Below are positions 7,038-14,380 of a DNA stretch of 14,425 nucleotides, piece by piece. Origin of the DNA: Chloroflexi bacterium RBG_16_48_8 (GTDB lineage: Bacteria; Chloroflexota; Anaerolineae; Anaerolineales; E44-bin32); the NCBI GenBank assembly GCA_001795115.1, contig MGNI01000221.1, positions 5,056 through 19,480 on the forward strand, written 5' to 3'. Position 1 is the first letter of the stretch; each line of letters opens with the position of its first letter. A model generated the notes under the pieces. It was not told the DNA's origin. It saw nothing but the letters and a program-made list of their open reading frames with translations, and ran no database searches. The translations under genes and the position numbers were made by a program.

Positions 7038-7682
7038 TCATCCTAACCTTCTCTCTGGCGTCAGCTGCGGACCAAGTCGAGATGTTAACGATGAGAATAC
7101 ACTTTGGGTTACATTCACGATCCACCGCCAATGGACGACAAAGTGGAATGCGGCTGCAAAGATCATCGTCACACCCGCCCAGGTGTGGATCAGGTCCCAG
7201 GTTGTACGGCTGAACAGAAAGCTTGTGTCCCCTGTCAAGGATCTGCTACCTTGAAAACCACCCATCGGAGCGAAAAGGAAGTAAATGCCAGAGACCGCAC
7301 ATGCCGTGAAGCTCAGAATGAGCACCAGATCGATCACAAGATTAACTTTCGTGTTTCTGTTCATGCATGCCCCCTTGGAGTAGAACGATCCAATCGCCCT
7401 CTTGCATGTCGTTACCACCCACTTCCAATGCAACATCAAATGAATCGCCACCGCTATCAGCATGATCACACCACCCAAAGTGTGCAGGTCATCCCACATG
7501 GGTCGATCAAAGAGGAAAGTCACTTCATAGAGGGCGTTACGTCCCCCTTGATAGCCTATCGTTGACACAAAAAGAAAATAGATTCCTGACAATATTGCTA
7601 TGAGGGCTCCGGTAAAGACACAGGCATCCACGAGCCAATTCTGTAACCCCCGCTTGGATATCGATAGCCGTTTGTTCATCAT
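7038..7682 (-). CDS. Duplicated DUF4405-type membrane protein (putative b-type haem carrier)
   Basis: 214 residues made of two homologous halves (1-106 and 107-214). Each has SGIYFLF, then F(L/Q)G(G/S)R near a loop, then W-D-x-(L/I)-H-T-x-(A/G)-G-V-x-M-I, and (I/F)H-(L/F)-x-(L/V)-H-W-(K/R)-W-(I/V)-V. The repeated His triplets (HT, H and HW) in or near helices are typical of DUF4405/cytochrome b561-like proteins and suggest haem b ligation in the membrane; haem binding is inferred. ATG at 7682 has GGAGG 6 nt upstream; ATG at 7679 is equally possible, and the frame extends openly to 7757 without support. An internal ATG at 7364, preceded by AAGGGGG, begins MNRNTKVNLVIDLVLIL, which looks like a normal DUF4405 N-terminus, so the gene may be a fusion of two tandem genes or also make the second half alone. 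Confidence 0.78.
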   Translation of the reverse strand: MMNKRLSISKRGLQNWLVDACVFTGALIAILSGIYFLFVSTIGYQGGRNALYEVTFLFDRPMWDDLHTLGGVIMLIAVAIHLMLHWKWVVTTCKRAIGSFYSKGACMNRNTKVNLVIDLVLILSFTACAVSGIYFLFAPMGGFQGSRSLTGDTSFLFSRTTWDLIHTWAGVTMIFAAAFHFVVHWRWIVNVTQSVFSSLTSRLGPQLTPERRLG

Positions 7683-7727
7683 ACACCTCCTCCATTTCCG
7701 TTGGACTACCTCAACTGTAGCGGAAAT

Positions 7728-7745
7728 ATGTGAAGACGATGTGAA
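7728..7745. repeat. ATGTGAA direct repeat, 11-bp period, upstream of the DUF4405 gene
   Basis: ATGTGAA occurs at 7728-7734 and again at 7739-7745 with a 4-bp spacer. Two heptamers one helical turn apart form the usual layout of OmpR/PhoB-type regulator sites. The pair lies about 45 nt upstream of the DUF4405 start, so it could overlap the core promoter. Regulator unknown. Confidence 0.35.
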
Positions 7746-7762
7746 AGCATTATGCATTTTCT

Positions 7763-7775
7763 ATGAATGATTCAT
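7763..7775. promoter_or_regulatory. Short palindrome ATGAAT-G-ATTCAT
   Basis: A perfect 6-bp inverted repeat with a single central base, about 80 nt upstream of the DUF4405 start. It is a possible dimeric regulator half-site pair; no clear -35/-10 boxes were identified next to it. Confidence 0.25.
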
Positions 7776-7872
7776 CCTTCAGTCCGAATGGTGCACACGC
7801 GACAGAATCACCTCATTGATGTCTCCAACAGATCTCTTCCCAGGGAGAACGATCGAATCCTTATGAGAATCA

Positions 7873-7907
7873 ACACCAGTCCGGCGTTTACCACGCCGGA
7901 CTGGTGT
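7873..7907 (-). terminator. Strong stem-loop downstream of the molybdoenzyme operon
   Basis: ACACCAGTCCGGCG and CGCCGGACTGGTGT form a perfect 14-bp GC-rich stem around a 7-nt loop, 22 nt after the stop of the NrfD-type gene. The following minus-strand bases (TGATTCTCAT) are only modestly U-rich, so it may act as a terminator or as a 3'-end stabiliser. It separates the molybdoenzyme operon from the DUF4405 unit. Confidence 0.75.
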
Positions 7908-7929
7908 CATTCATAGACTTATGGTTTTG

Positions 7930-9009
7930 TTATGCGGTGATCTCCTTGGGCCAGATGTACTTGGTCAGCACTATATAGATCAACCATGCCAGGCCAATCG
8001 CCCCCAGGATGACCAGAAACTCAACCCAGCTCGGGAAGTAACTGGCCTTCGGTAACGCAAGCACGGGTTTCTCCTGACCCGCTACCAGAATCCAGAGCTT
8101 GTCCGCCAGCACTCCCAACAGAGCCAGGGCTCCGATCAGGATAGCCTTTGTCTTACTCGAAGCGGTCAACAGCAGCGCTATCGGCAGCAACAACCCCACG
8201 ACCACATGGAACCAGAAGAACGGGCTCGTAGTTCCGCCCAGCAGGCTTCCAACCTCCTCATTCAGTCGTGTATTGCCGCTCACAACCCCGGTAAGCACTT
8301 CTGAAAACACTATCGCCAGGCTTGCTACAAGCCCTACCATCAACCAACTTCTGAGGCTTTTGCCTGTTTCGCCCGTGCCCCACAGGATCAACGCCAACGC
8401 TAACCCCGCTACAAACATGCTCAGAAGGAAGGTCAACATTGTCATCCCGCCCCACAAGGGATGTGCCGCCTGCTGCCCAAGCATCAAGCTTTCCACTACG
8501 ATCAAAGCTAATGCTGCGATGATCCCCAGGATGCCCAGGATTTTTGTGGCGCCGCTTGCTTTTCGTGTTGCAAGCAGATAGACCAGGGCGATAACGATTA
8601 CCGCGAACAACACCCAGAAGTCCCACGTCTCAGTCGCACTGAAGCTGAAGGTGGTGATGATCCGCCACGCTTGCAAGGGTGCTCCAATGTCCAACAGGAT
8701 CAGGACTCCGGCCGTGATAAAGCTGGCCAGCGCCATCGCAAGCAGTTTCACTCGCGAACCTTTTGGCACGATCTCTTTAAACTCACTGATTCCCACCAGG
8801 GTCAACAGTCCCGCCCCTGCCGCGGCCGCAGTGAAGAAGCCCGCGATGTACAGCCCCCACACAATCTGCTGGTTCAATCCAGTCACAGACATGCCCTTGG
8901 TGAACTGAACTATCGCACCCACGATCCCGGCCAGAAGCAGGATGCCCGCCACTACCCAGGCTGTCGGGGATAATCCCTCTGCCTTTTTCTCTATGCTTGT
9001 TGTTGTCAT
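7930..9009 (-). CDS. nrfD: NrfD/PsrC family membrane anchor subunit of molybdoenzyme
   Basis: 359 residues, almost entirely hydrophobic, with nine or ten predicted helices. It matches the NrfD/PsrC/DmsC-like anchors of complex iron-sulfur molybdoenzymes. Family-like features are GLYIAGFFTAAAAGAGLLTL (residues 52-71), LLDIGAPLQAWRIITTF (about 105-121), the mid-protein SLMLGQQAAHPLWGG and SPFFWFHVVVGLLLPIALLL. It should carry electrons between the membrane quinone pool and the iron-sulfur subunit without haem. The start has GGAGGAG immediately upstream and lies 8 nt after the iron-sulfur gene, the usual B-to-C spacing. A strong stem-loop follows, so this is the last gene of the operon. The direction of electron flow (quinol oxidation or quinone reduction) cannot be read from the sequence. 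Confidence 0.9.
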   Translation of the reverse strand: MTTTSIEKKAEGLSPTAWVVAGILLLAGIVGAIVQFTKGMSVTGLNQQIVWGLYIAGFFTAAAAGAGLLTLVGISEFKEIVPKGSRVKLLAMALASFITAGVLILLDIGAPLQAWRIITTFSFSATETWDFWVLFAVIVIALVYLLATRKASGATKILGILGIIAALALIVVESLMLGQQAAHPLWGGMTMLTFLLSMFVAGLALALILWGTGETGKSLRSWLMVGLVASLAIVFSEVLTGVVSGNTRLNEEVGSLLGGTTSPFFWFHVVVGLLLPIALLLTASSKTKAILIGALALLGVLADKLWILVAGQEKPVLALPKASYFPSWVEFLVILGAIGLAWLIYIVLTKYIWPKEITA

Positions 9010-9017
9010 CTCTCCTC

Positions 9018-9623
9018 CTAACCGGCCAGATAGTAGACCGAGGGGTCTGTACCCAACTCGGGGTGAAGCTGGTAACCATTGCGACTGGCGATCAGGCTCG
9101 AAACCTCACTGTTGGGATCATCCAGATCTCCGAAGAAACGCGCCTTCGCCGGGCAGGTCAGGACACAGGCCGGTTTCTGACCTGACCCCACACGGTCGGT
9201 ACAAAAATTGCATTTCTCCACCGTGCCCAGGGTGTGCTCGCCTTGCGTGAATTCCTCGTAGGGTGTGATGCCTTCATCTGGATAGTAGGTCTGCTTGTTG
9301 TCGATGAAGTATCGGGCATTGTATGGACAAGCGATCATGCAATGGCGACAACCAATGCATTTTTCCTGATCGACTGTCACAATCCCCGTAAGTGCCTTCT
9401 GCGTCGCACCCGTTGGACAGACCTTCACGCATGGAGCGTCCTTACAGTGCATGCACAGCAATGGCTGAACAGTTTGGCGGGCTTTTGGATAAGTACCCAC
9501 TTCCGAGATCAGCACTTTGCTCCAGAATACGCCCGGTTGAGTCCCATTCTCCTGTTTACAGGCGAGTGAGCAGGCATTGCACCCGACGCACCGTTTTAGA
9601 TCAATGACCATTCCGTATCTCAT
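9018..9623 (-). CDS. Four-cluster 4Fe-4S electron-transfer subunit (DmsB/PhsB/NrfC-like)
   Basis: 201 residues, the normal length for this family. Four cysteine groups are complete: CVGCNACSLACK (C12, C15, C18, C22), CMHCKDAPCVKVCP (C57, C60, C65, C69), CIGCRHCMIACP (C89, C92, C95, C99) and CNFC...CVLTCP (C138, C141, C153, C157). These should bind four [4Fe-4S] clusters, with the cross-pairing normal in the family. It has no signal peptide; it is expected to be exported by hitch-hiking with the Tat-bearing catalytic subunit and to wire that subunit to the NrfD anchor. The ATG start has AAGGAG 8 nt upstream. It lies 16 nt after the catalytic gene and 8 nt before the anchor gene. Confidence 0.93.
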   Translation of the reverse strand: MRYGMVIDLKRCVGCNACSLACKQENGTQPGVFWSKVLISEVGTYPKARQTVQPLLCMHCKDAPCVKVCPTGATQKALTGIVTVDQEKCIGCRHCMIACPYNARYFIDNKQTYYPDEGITPYEEFTQGEHTLGTVEKCNFCTDRVGSGQKPACVLTCPAKARFFGDLDDPNSEVSSLIASRNGYQLHPELGTDPSVYYLAG

Positions 9624-9639
9624 GATCTTATCTCCTTCC

Positions 9640-12345
9640 TTACGCCTTGTAGATCTTTACAGCCGGGCCTTCTTCAATCCCGCCCGTTATCGGGTCGACG
9701 GCCAGGTCCTGTTCATGGATCGAGCATAGAACATTGAAGCACGGGCCTTCTTCAAGAATGGGATTGGCCAGGATGGAACGTTGGCCATGGCCGGATGGGA
9801 TTCCCACCACTTCGGGGTGAATGAGCTCGGTCGCTTTCACTTTCCCCTGAGTCTTCCCATAGCGGGACTCGACCACGATCGTATCCCCGTCCTTGATGCC
9901 CTTCTGCTCACATGTGGCCTTATTCACCCAGATGGTATATTCATAGGGATCAAAGGTGCTCATCATCTCGTGCAGCCAGACATTTCCATGAGTATCTCCG
10001 CAGTAGAAGGGAGCCATGGGCGTCTTCCAGTTGATCGCCCACATGTCGTACTCTTCTGGTGCATCGAACTCCGGGCAGGGTGTCCAGACTGGGATCGGGA
10101 CGAAGGCTTTCCAGTAGTCATCCATGTTTTCCCAATTGGGTACACCCGTCAAACCATTATCTGCCAGAGCCTTCTCAAGCTTTTTCTTTACTCTGATCAT
10201 CTGGACGAAGTACATCGCGAAGCGGGTCTTATCATCTGGCCACCAGTAGTAGTTGTACTTCTCTTTGCCTCGCCTGTTATATTTGTACAGCGGACCATAT
10301 TCATCCGTGAGCATATCCAGGCTGTAATCATCCCCGAAACTCGACTTAAGGCGGGCTTCAGAGATTTCCCGGATTGTAGGTTTGGTGTTAATATCCAGAG
10401 TTTTAAGGTTGGTCTTTTGGATAAATCCCCCTTCTCCGGTAAGAAAGCCTCCCGCTTCAGCCAAATCCATCAGGATCTGATCGGCGGAGTGAGCGTTGTA
10501 TGCTGGTCGAATCTTGGAGGCATCCCGCCAGAAGAAAGCAACTTGTCCCCGGGTGGCATCGACCATGACTTTGTGACCAGGAGGTGCACTACTTCCACCC
10601 TGGGTCTGGTCCTTTTCGAGGAAAGCCTGGTCCGGAAAGACGACATCAGCCATAACCGCGGATTCGTCGTAGGTGAGACTAACCGAGGCGTGGAAGGGGA
10701 TTTTGGCATAGGCCTGGTCAAACAATTCGCGATCAAAACTGGACCGGATGGGGCCGCCACCACAGGTAAACATCATCTCGGGTATATAAGCCAAATGGTA
10801 CGTTTCGGGATCCAAAATCGCTTTGGCCATCAAATGAACCAGGGTGTGGGATACAGGGTAGAAGATTTTTGAATCGACCGTTTCAGGCGGATAGATAAAT
10901 TCTACACCTGCGCCTTCACCCTGCGGTGCCCGCACACCATCCCAATCTGGCTTGATCCAATTCTCACTTGGCATTGAGTTTCCAGTTTGCCCACCCGGCA
11001 CCTCCAAGCAACCAACCAGTTCGCACATGATCTTGCTAACCAGGTCCCCGAAGGACCCTTCGATTGTGTGCTGGTAAGCACCGCGCTCGAACTGGATGCT
11101 CACCGGTCGGAAGGGGAAGGTAAAACCGTCGATGTCGACCGTGGCTCCGATTTGAGCATGCACAACAAAGTCATTCGCGATTCTACGGGTGGTGGCTGCT
11201 GGGACGGTCGAGATTTCCTCCGCCCACTCTGGAGTATAGTCCTTGATCGTATCATAGATAAGTTGATACCCCGTAGCGCACTGCACGCCATCGACCTCAT
11301 AGGTCCCCTCCACCGCCATCTCGTCGGAGTTGACCACATTGAATGCCCTGGCGCGCCCTCGGGAGGTATCCCAGACCATCGGCATACCACTATCCTTGTC
11401 TAAGACATAGTCGCCATCCGGACCAACGAGGTAAGGACCATTGGTGCGGTACTTGATCGACCACACATCCAGATTCTTGAGCCCGATCTCATGCATCATC
11501 GTATACAGGCCTCCAAGCAGGAAAGCCTGTTCCGTGCCTGGTCGGATCGGCACCCATTCGGTGCTCTTAGAAACTTCGGGGCTACAACGCGGGTCAACGT
11601 TGATGATCTTCATGCCGCGATCAAGGGCATCCGCCATATGGCGCGTGCCTACCGAGGAAACACCAATGTTCCCACCGAGGGTGCGGGCGATGTTGATAAT
11701 GTAGTTGCAGTTCTCGATATCTGGGACATTGTCAGGTCCTAGACCATTGGTAAGGGCTGAACCGAAATGGTATGCACAGGCTGACCCTCGGGAGGGTACA
11801 TTATTATTGGTTCCAAAGGCGTTCGTGAACCAACCGATTCCAAGCGCACTAACTCCGAATCCGCTGCAGAGAATCAATTTTCTCGGATCATCCGCTCGAA
11901 TCGCTTTCAGCTTTTCGCCCACGATTTCATTAGCTTCATCCCAGGAGATTTCTACAAATCCGGGGTCTTCATTTAACCCCTTCTTGGGATTGGTGCGCTT
12001 GACAGGGGCTTTGACACGCCACGGGTTGTACATCTGCATGATGGCTGCATTGCCGCGCGGACAGAGCGTCCCCACATTCTGGAGAGCCCTGGGGTCACCC
12101 TCCACTTTGACTACAACACCATCCACGACATGCACACGCGTCTGGCAGTCACCCTGCATACAATACTTGCAGAGTCCTGGGTACCAGCCATCTTCGGTCG
12201 CAGCTTTGCCAGCTTTGGCAGTCTCAATCAAGGATGCCTTCGACTTGCCCAGCACCTTGTTTCCGAAAACGGCCAGCGCAGCGACACCTCCTGAAAGCTT
12301 CAGGAAATCCCGCCGCTCAATTTTTGATTCTTTCATTTCTATCAT
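9640..12345 (-). CDS. Molybdopterin oxidoreductase catalytic subunit (DMSO reductase family), Tat-exported
   Basis: About 901 residues. The N-terminus carries a Tat motif, ERRDFLKLSGGVAALAVFG (from residue 10). The [4Fe-4S] site CKYCMQGDC...C uses C59, C62, C67 and C95 and is followed by PRGNA. The bis-MGD core follows; SRGSACAYHFG places Cys190 as the likely Mo/W ligand (inferred). Later motifs are IINVDPRCSPEVSKSTEWVP, IRPGTEQAF, the GGGPIRSSFD loop and TYDESAVMADVVFPDQAFLE, then a C-terminal barrel with GDTIVVESRYGKTQGKVKAT and GIPSGHGQ. With its iron-sulfur and NrfD partners it forms a periplasmic or outward-facing respiratory enzyme. Candidates include polysulfide, thiosulfate, arsenate, DMSO or other oxyanion substrates; I cannot assign one. 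ATG 12345 is chosen for GGAGGAG upstream; the open frame to a TTG at 12375 lacks support. Confidence 0.92.
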   Translation of the reverse strand: MIEMKESKIERRDFLKLSGGVAALAVFGNKVLGKSKASLIETAKAGKAATEDGWYPGLCKYCMQGDCQTRVHVVDGVVVKVEGDPRALQNVGTLCPRGNAAIMQMYNPWRVKAPVKRTNPKKGLNEDPGFVEISWDEANEIVGEKLKAIRADDPRKLILCSGFGVSALGIGWFTNAFGTNNNVPSRGSACAYHFGSALTNGLGPDNVPDIENCNYIINIARTLGGNIGVSSVGTRHMADALDRGMKIINVDPRCSPEVSKSTEWVPIRPGTEQAFLLGGLYTMMHEIGLKNLDVWSIKYRTNGPYLVGPDGDYVLDKDSGMPMVWDTSRGRARAFNVVNSDEMAVEGTYEVDGVQCATGYQLIYDTIKDYTPEWAEEISTVPAATTRRIANDFVVHAQIGATVDIDGFTFPFRPVSIQFERGAYQHTIEGSFGDLVSKIMCELVGCLEVPGGQTGNSMPSENWIKPDWDGVRAPQGEGAGVEFIYPPETVDSKIFYPVSHTLVHLMAKAILDPETYHLAYIPEMMFTCGGGPIRSSFDRELFDQAYAKIPFHASVSLTYDESAVMADVVFPDQAFLEKDQTQGGSSAPPGHKVMVDATRGQVAFFWRDASKIRPAYNAHSADQILMDLAEAGGFLTGEGGFIQKTNLKTLDINTKPTIREISEARLKSSFGDDYSLDMLTDEYGPLYKYNRRGKEKYNYYWWPDDKTRFAMYFVQMIRVKKKLEKALADNGLTGVPNWENMDDYWKAFVPIPVWTPCPEFDAPEEYDMWAINWKTPMAPFYCGDTHGNVWLHEMMSTFDPYEYTIWVNKATCEQKGIKDGDTIVVESRYGKTQGKVKATELIHPEVVGIPSGHGQRSILANPILEEGPCFNVLCSIHEQDLAVDPITGGIEEGPAVKIYKA

Positions 12346-12413
12346 GATCTCCTCCATTTCCAATCTCGTGAACAAATTTCACTTTTAAGAAATTTGTCTT
12401 GCATATCTTGCAT
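12342..12413 (-). CDS. Putative 23-residue leader ORF overlapping the catalytic gene
   Basis: Between the TorD-type gene and the catalytic gene, an ATG at 12413 follows AAAGGAG (9-nt spacing) and GGAGG (2-nt spacing). The frame runs 23 codons, starting MQDMQDKFLKSEIC and ending WKWRRS. Its TGA at 12342-12344 overlaps the ATG of the catalytic gene (ATGA). The first codons are made of a 9-bp tandem repeat, so ATG at 12404 is an alternative start. A 9-bp stem lies inside the ORF. This arrangement would allow translational coupling or leader-type control of the large subunit. A frame of this length is not itself surprising; the strong ribosome site and exact overlap are the support. Confidence 0.35.
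   Translation of the reverse strand: MQDMQDKFLKSEICSRDWKWRRS
12372..12397. promoter_or_regulatory. Perfect 9-bp inverted repeat upstream of the catalytic gene
   Basis: ACAAATTTC-ACTTTTAA-GAAATTTGT: a perfect inverted repeat with 8-nt spacing, 27 nt before the catalytic ATG and inside the leader ORF. It could be an RNA hairpin affecting translation or processing, or a protein-binding site. It does not match the FNR consensus. Confidence 0.5.
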
Positions 12414-12416
12414 ATC
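12399..12416. repeat. Tandem 9-bp repeat TTGCATATC x2
   Basis: Two perfect adjacent copies (12399-12407 and 12408-12416). On the minus strand each gives GATATGCAA, so the copies carry the two alternative ATG codons of the leader ORF. Slippage could add or remove copies without changing the frame (9 bp). Confidence 0.6.
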
Positions 12417-12429
12417 CTCCGTCTCCTTT

Positions 12430-13473
12430 CTAGATTTTCTCTTCGTTCCTGGCCTCGGTCATCACTCCTTTCGTCAGCCTCAGGAATCCTCGGTAAAAGT
12501 CCGTCCTGGCGTGTTCCAAAGCATGATCACAGAATCTCGATACCCACTCCCCGACATGCTCCTGAAAGAACCCCCTGGCCTTTTCAGCATTGCTGAGTGC
12601 CAATTCCTCGTCTTCTTGCTCCCAGGCTTCGACTTCACGTTCTGCCAGGAAGCGCAGGAAGTCCAGTTCCAATCCGATGTAATCTGGGCGGTTAAGGGAA
12701 TCCTCCACGATCTCCACACCGTTCTCGTGATAAATTCTGTTGATCTGCTTTAACACTTCAATCTGATCTTGGCGTCCTCCCTGATAAATACCTTCATAGG
12801 GTGGTGTGGGACCGTAACCTGGGCTAATCCCCCGGAATAATTTCGTCCAATCCACTCCCAGGGCCTGTTCCACCTCCCCTACCTCTTGGTCCATGGTGGC
12901 TTCGATATATTGCCCCATCTCGCTCAACCCTTGAACCAGATCAGGCGAGGCATCTTCCTCCTCTGTCATCCGGACGAAGGAGTCGATCCCAACGGTCCGC
13001 AAGCGCTGCACCAACTCCTTGTCGGGCCTCTGGTTATAAAACGTTGCCAGGAAACCATACATCCCCGCTCGTGCCTGGGCGTCCTCTATCGCTGTGAATG
13101 GTACTTCCGGATTACTTCTCTTCTTTGGTTTCATCATTTCATCCTTATTGATGGTGTCTAGCAAATCCGTTGTATGGCGAATGATGGCTTGGCGGCTGTC
13201 TAGCACGACAAAGTCGTTGCCCTTTAAGTTCATCAACAGCAATTGAGCACAGGGTAAATTGCGTGCTGCGATGAGAATCCTTCCAAGCTCCTCCGACCCA
13301 ACGGCTTCATCCACGATAATCACATCCGGTGGAATGGTCTCGATTTCCCCGGATGCTGCCTCCGGGTATACGCTGATAAGCTTCAGACTCGAATGGCTGA
13401 AGAGTGATTGGGTAATCACCTCAGCAAACAGGACATTCGAACTGACAATCAAGATGCGTTTTTGACCGCTCAT
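12430..13473 (-). CDS. Receiver-like domain fused to TorD-family molybdoenzyme chaperone
   Basis: 347 residues from ATG 13473 (GTG at 13485 is possible; neither has a good ribosome site). Residues 6-110 resemble a response-regulator receiver: RILIVSSNVLFAEVITQSL, then PPDVIIVDEAV with Asp55 at the phosphoacceptor position. The N-terminal acidic pair is replaced by Ser11-Ser12 and the conserved Lys is not seen, so this is a pseudo-receiver. Residues from about 113 form a TorD-type chaperone of normal length (about 235), with an ARAGMYGFLATFY start, the DWTKLFRGISPGYGPTPPYE motif and a helical C-terminus. TorD proteins hold the apo-catalytic subunit and its Tat signal until the molybdenum cofactor is inserted; the target is the adjacent catalytic subunit. 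Internal ATGs at 13137 and 13134, preceded by AAGGA, could produce the chaperone alone. Confidence 0.85.
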   Translation of the reverse strand: MSGQKRILIVSSNVLFAEVITQSLFSHSSLKLISVYPEAASGEIETIPPDVIIVDEAVGSEELGRILIAARNLPCAQLLLMNLKGNDFVVLDSRQAIIRHTTDLLDTINKDEMMKPKKRSNPEVPFTAIEDAQARAGMYGFLATFYNQRPDKELVQRLRTVGIDSFVRMTEEEDASPDLVQGLSEMGQYIEATMDQEVGEVEQALGVDWTKLFRGISPGYGPTPPYEGIYQGGRQDQIEVLKQINRIYHENGVEIVEDSLNRPDYIGLELDFLRFLAEREVEAWEQEDEELALSNAEKARGFFQEHVGEWVSRFCDHALEHARTDFYRGFLRLTKGVMTEARNEEKI

Positions 13474-13502
13474 GCCTTGGGTCACATAGAAGGGAGTAGG
13501 AC

Positions 13503-13517
13503 GTGGGCGATTCCCAC
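13503..13517. promoter_or_regulatory. Short hairpin GTGGG-CGATT-CCCAC
   Basis: A 5-bp GC-rich inverted repeat about 30 nt upstream of the chaperone start. It lies in the 250-nt gap that must hold the promoter of the molybdoenzyme operon; I could not identify convincing -35/-10 boxes there. Confidence 0.25.
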
Positions 13518-13651
13518 CCTCTCCACTCTACGACATCGCGCCTCAGAACATAAGTCCAAGGAGAGCACTTTTCCATCACCCTTTCGAGCCATTTGGAATG
13601 ACCCATAAGAGTCTCCGGGGTCAACATAGGAGGTGGATGTTTCTTAATTGG

Positions 13652-13694
13652 GGTAAAAATCAAAAGAGCCCTTCCAATTACGATCGGAAGAGCT
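13652..13694 (-). terminator. Intrinsic terminator after the response regulator
   Basis: On the minus strand AGCTCTTCC, a 10-nt loop and GGAAGGGCT form a 9-bp stem with one U-G wobble, followed by CTTTTGATTTTTACC. It lies 33 nt after the response-regulator stop. This implies that the chaperone and molybdoenzyme genes have their own promoter downstream of it. Confidence 0.7.
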
Positions 13695-13726
13695 CCCCAC
13701 ACTGGCCAAAAAATCGTAAAGTCCTC

Positions 13727-14380
13727 TTACTCTCTAAAGATTCCCTTCTCTTTGGCGTACATGGCAGCCTGAACACGATTGTTCACATGCAATTTCTGCA
13801 GAATATTCTTGACATGCTTCTTGACAGTATTTTCGCTGAGGATCATCTTCTCTGCGATCTCCCGATTTGTGAGCCCCTCCGACAGTAAGGCCAGGGTTTC
13901 CCTCTCCCGCTCGGAGAGCGGATCCAGGTCCACGGTCCCAGCACGCACTCTGGGATTGACCTTTTCACTGAACTCCGCCAGGATCTTTGTGGCCACTGCA
14001 CCGGACAAGGCCGACTCGCCCCGAATAATGCCACGCAGCAAATCATGCAGCCGGCGCGAAGGCATGTCCTTCAGAACATAGCCTTGCGCTCCTACTTTTA
14101 TGGCCTCGAAAAGATCTTCCTGTTCCTCCGATACCGTAAGCATGACAACATGCGTGGATGGAAACTCTCGGACAATCCGCCGCGTGGCCTCCAGCCCATC
14201 CATCTCAGGCATGGTGATATCCATCAACACCAAGTCTGGCAATAATTTCCGGACGGCCTCCAAAGCCTCCTGGCCATTGGAAGCCTCTCTAACAACTTCA
14301 AAATCATCCCAGTGTTCGATGATTCCTCTCAATCCCTCCCGAAAGAGGAGATGGTCATCTACAAGAAGAATGGTGGTCAT
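13727..14380 (-). CDS. NarL/FixJ family response regulator
   Basis: 217 residues. The receiver domain has acidic pair Asp8-Asp9, phosphoacceptor Asp54 (LPDLVLMDITMPEMDG), Thr82 and Lys104 (GYVLKDMP), all in the expected places. The LuxR-type DNA-binding domain occupies about 152-217: LDPLSERERETLALLSEGLT, NREIAEKMILSENTVKKHVK, NILQKLHVNNRVQA. It should be phosphorylated by a sensor kinase, which is not in this window and may lie to the right. Its position just upstream of the chaperone and molybdoenzyme operon makes that operon the likely target, as NarL-type regulators often control anaerobic respiration genes. The ATG start has AAAGGA 8-9 nt upstream. The 45 nt beyond the start hold no further recognisable gene. 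Confidence 0.93.
   Translation of the reverse strand: MTTILLVDDHLLFREGLRGIIEHWDDFEVVREASNGQEALEAVRKLLPDLVLMDITMPEMDGLEATRRIVREFPSTHVVMLTVSEEQEDLFEAIKVGAQGYVLKDMPSRRLHDLLRGIIRGESALSGAVATKILAEFSEKVNPRVRAGTVDLDPLSERERETLALLSEGLTNREIAEKMILSENTVKKHVKNILQKLHVNNRVQAAMYAKEKGIFRE

Noticed and set aside
9781..10872. 363-codon plus-strand ORF
   Set aside because: It is antisense to the well-supported molybdoenzyme catalytic gene and its composition follows from that gene's codon bias.
12372..12397. Reading the inverted repeat as an FNR/CRP-type anaerobic site
   Set aside because: The half-sites ACAAATTTC/GAAATTTGT lack the TTGAT/ATCAA or TGTGA/TCACA cores, and the site lies inside the operon just before the catalytic start.
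13421..13702. 93-codon minus-strand ORF between the response regulator and the chaperone gene
   Set aside because: It overlaps the chaperone N-terminus in another frame, runs through the intrinsic terminator, has no good ribosome site and has no recognisable motifs.
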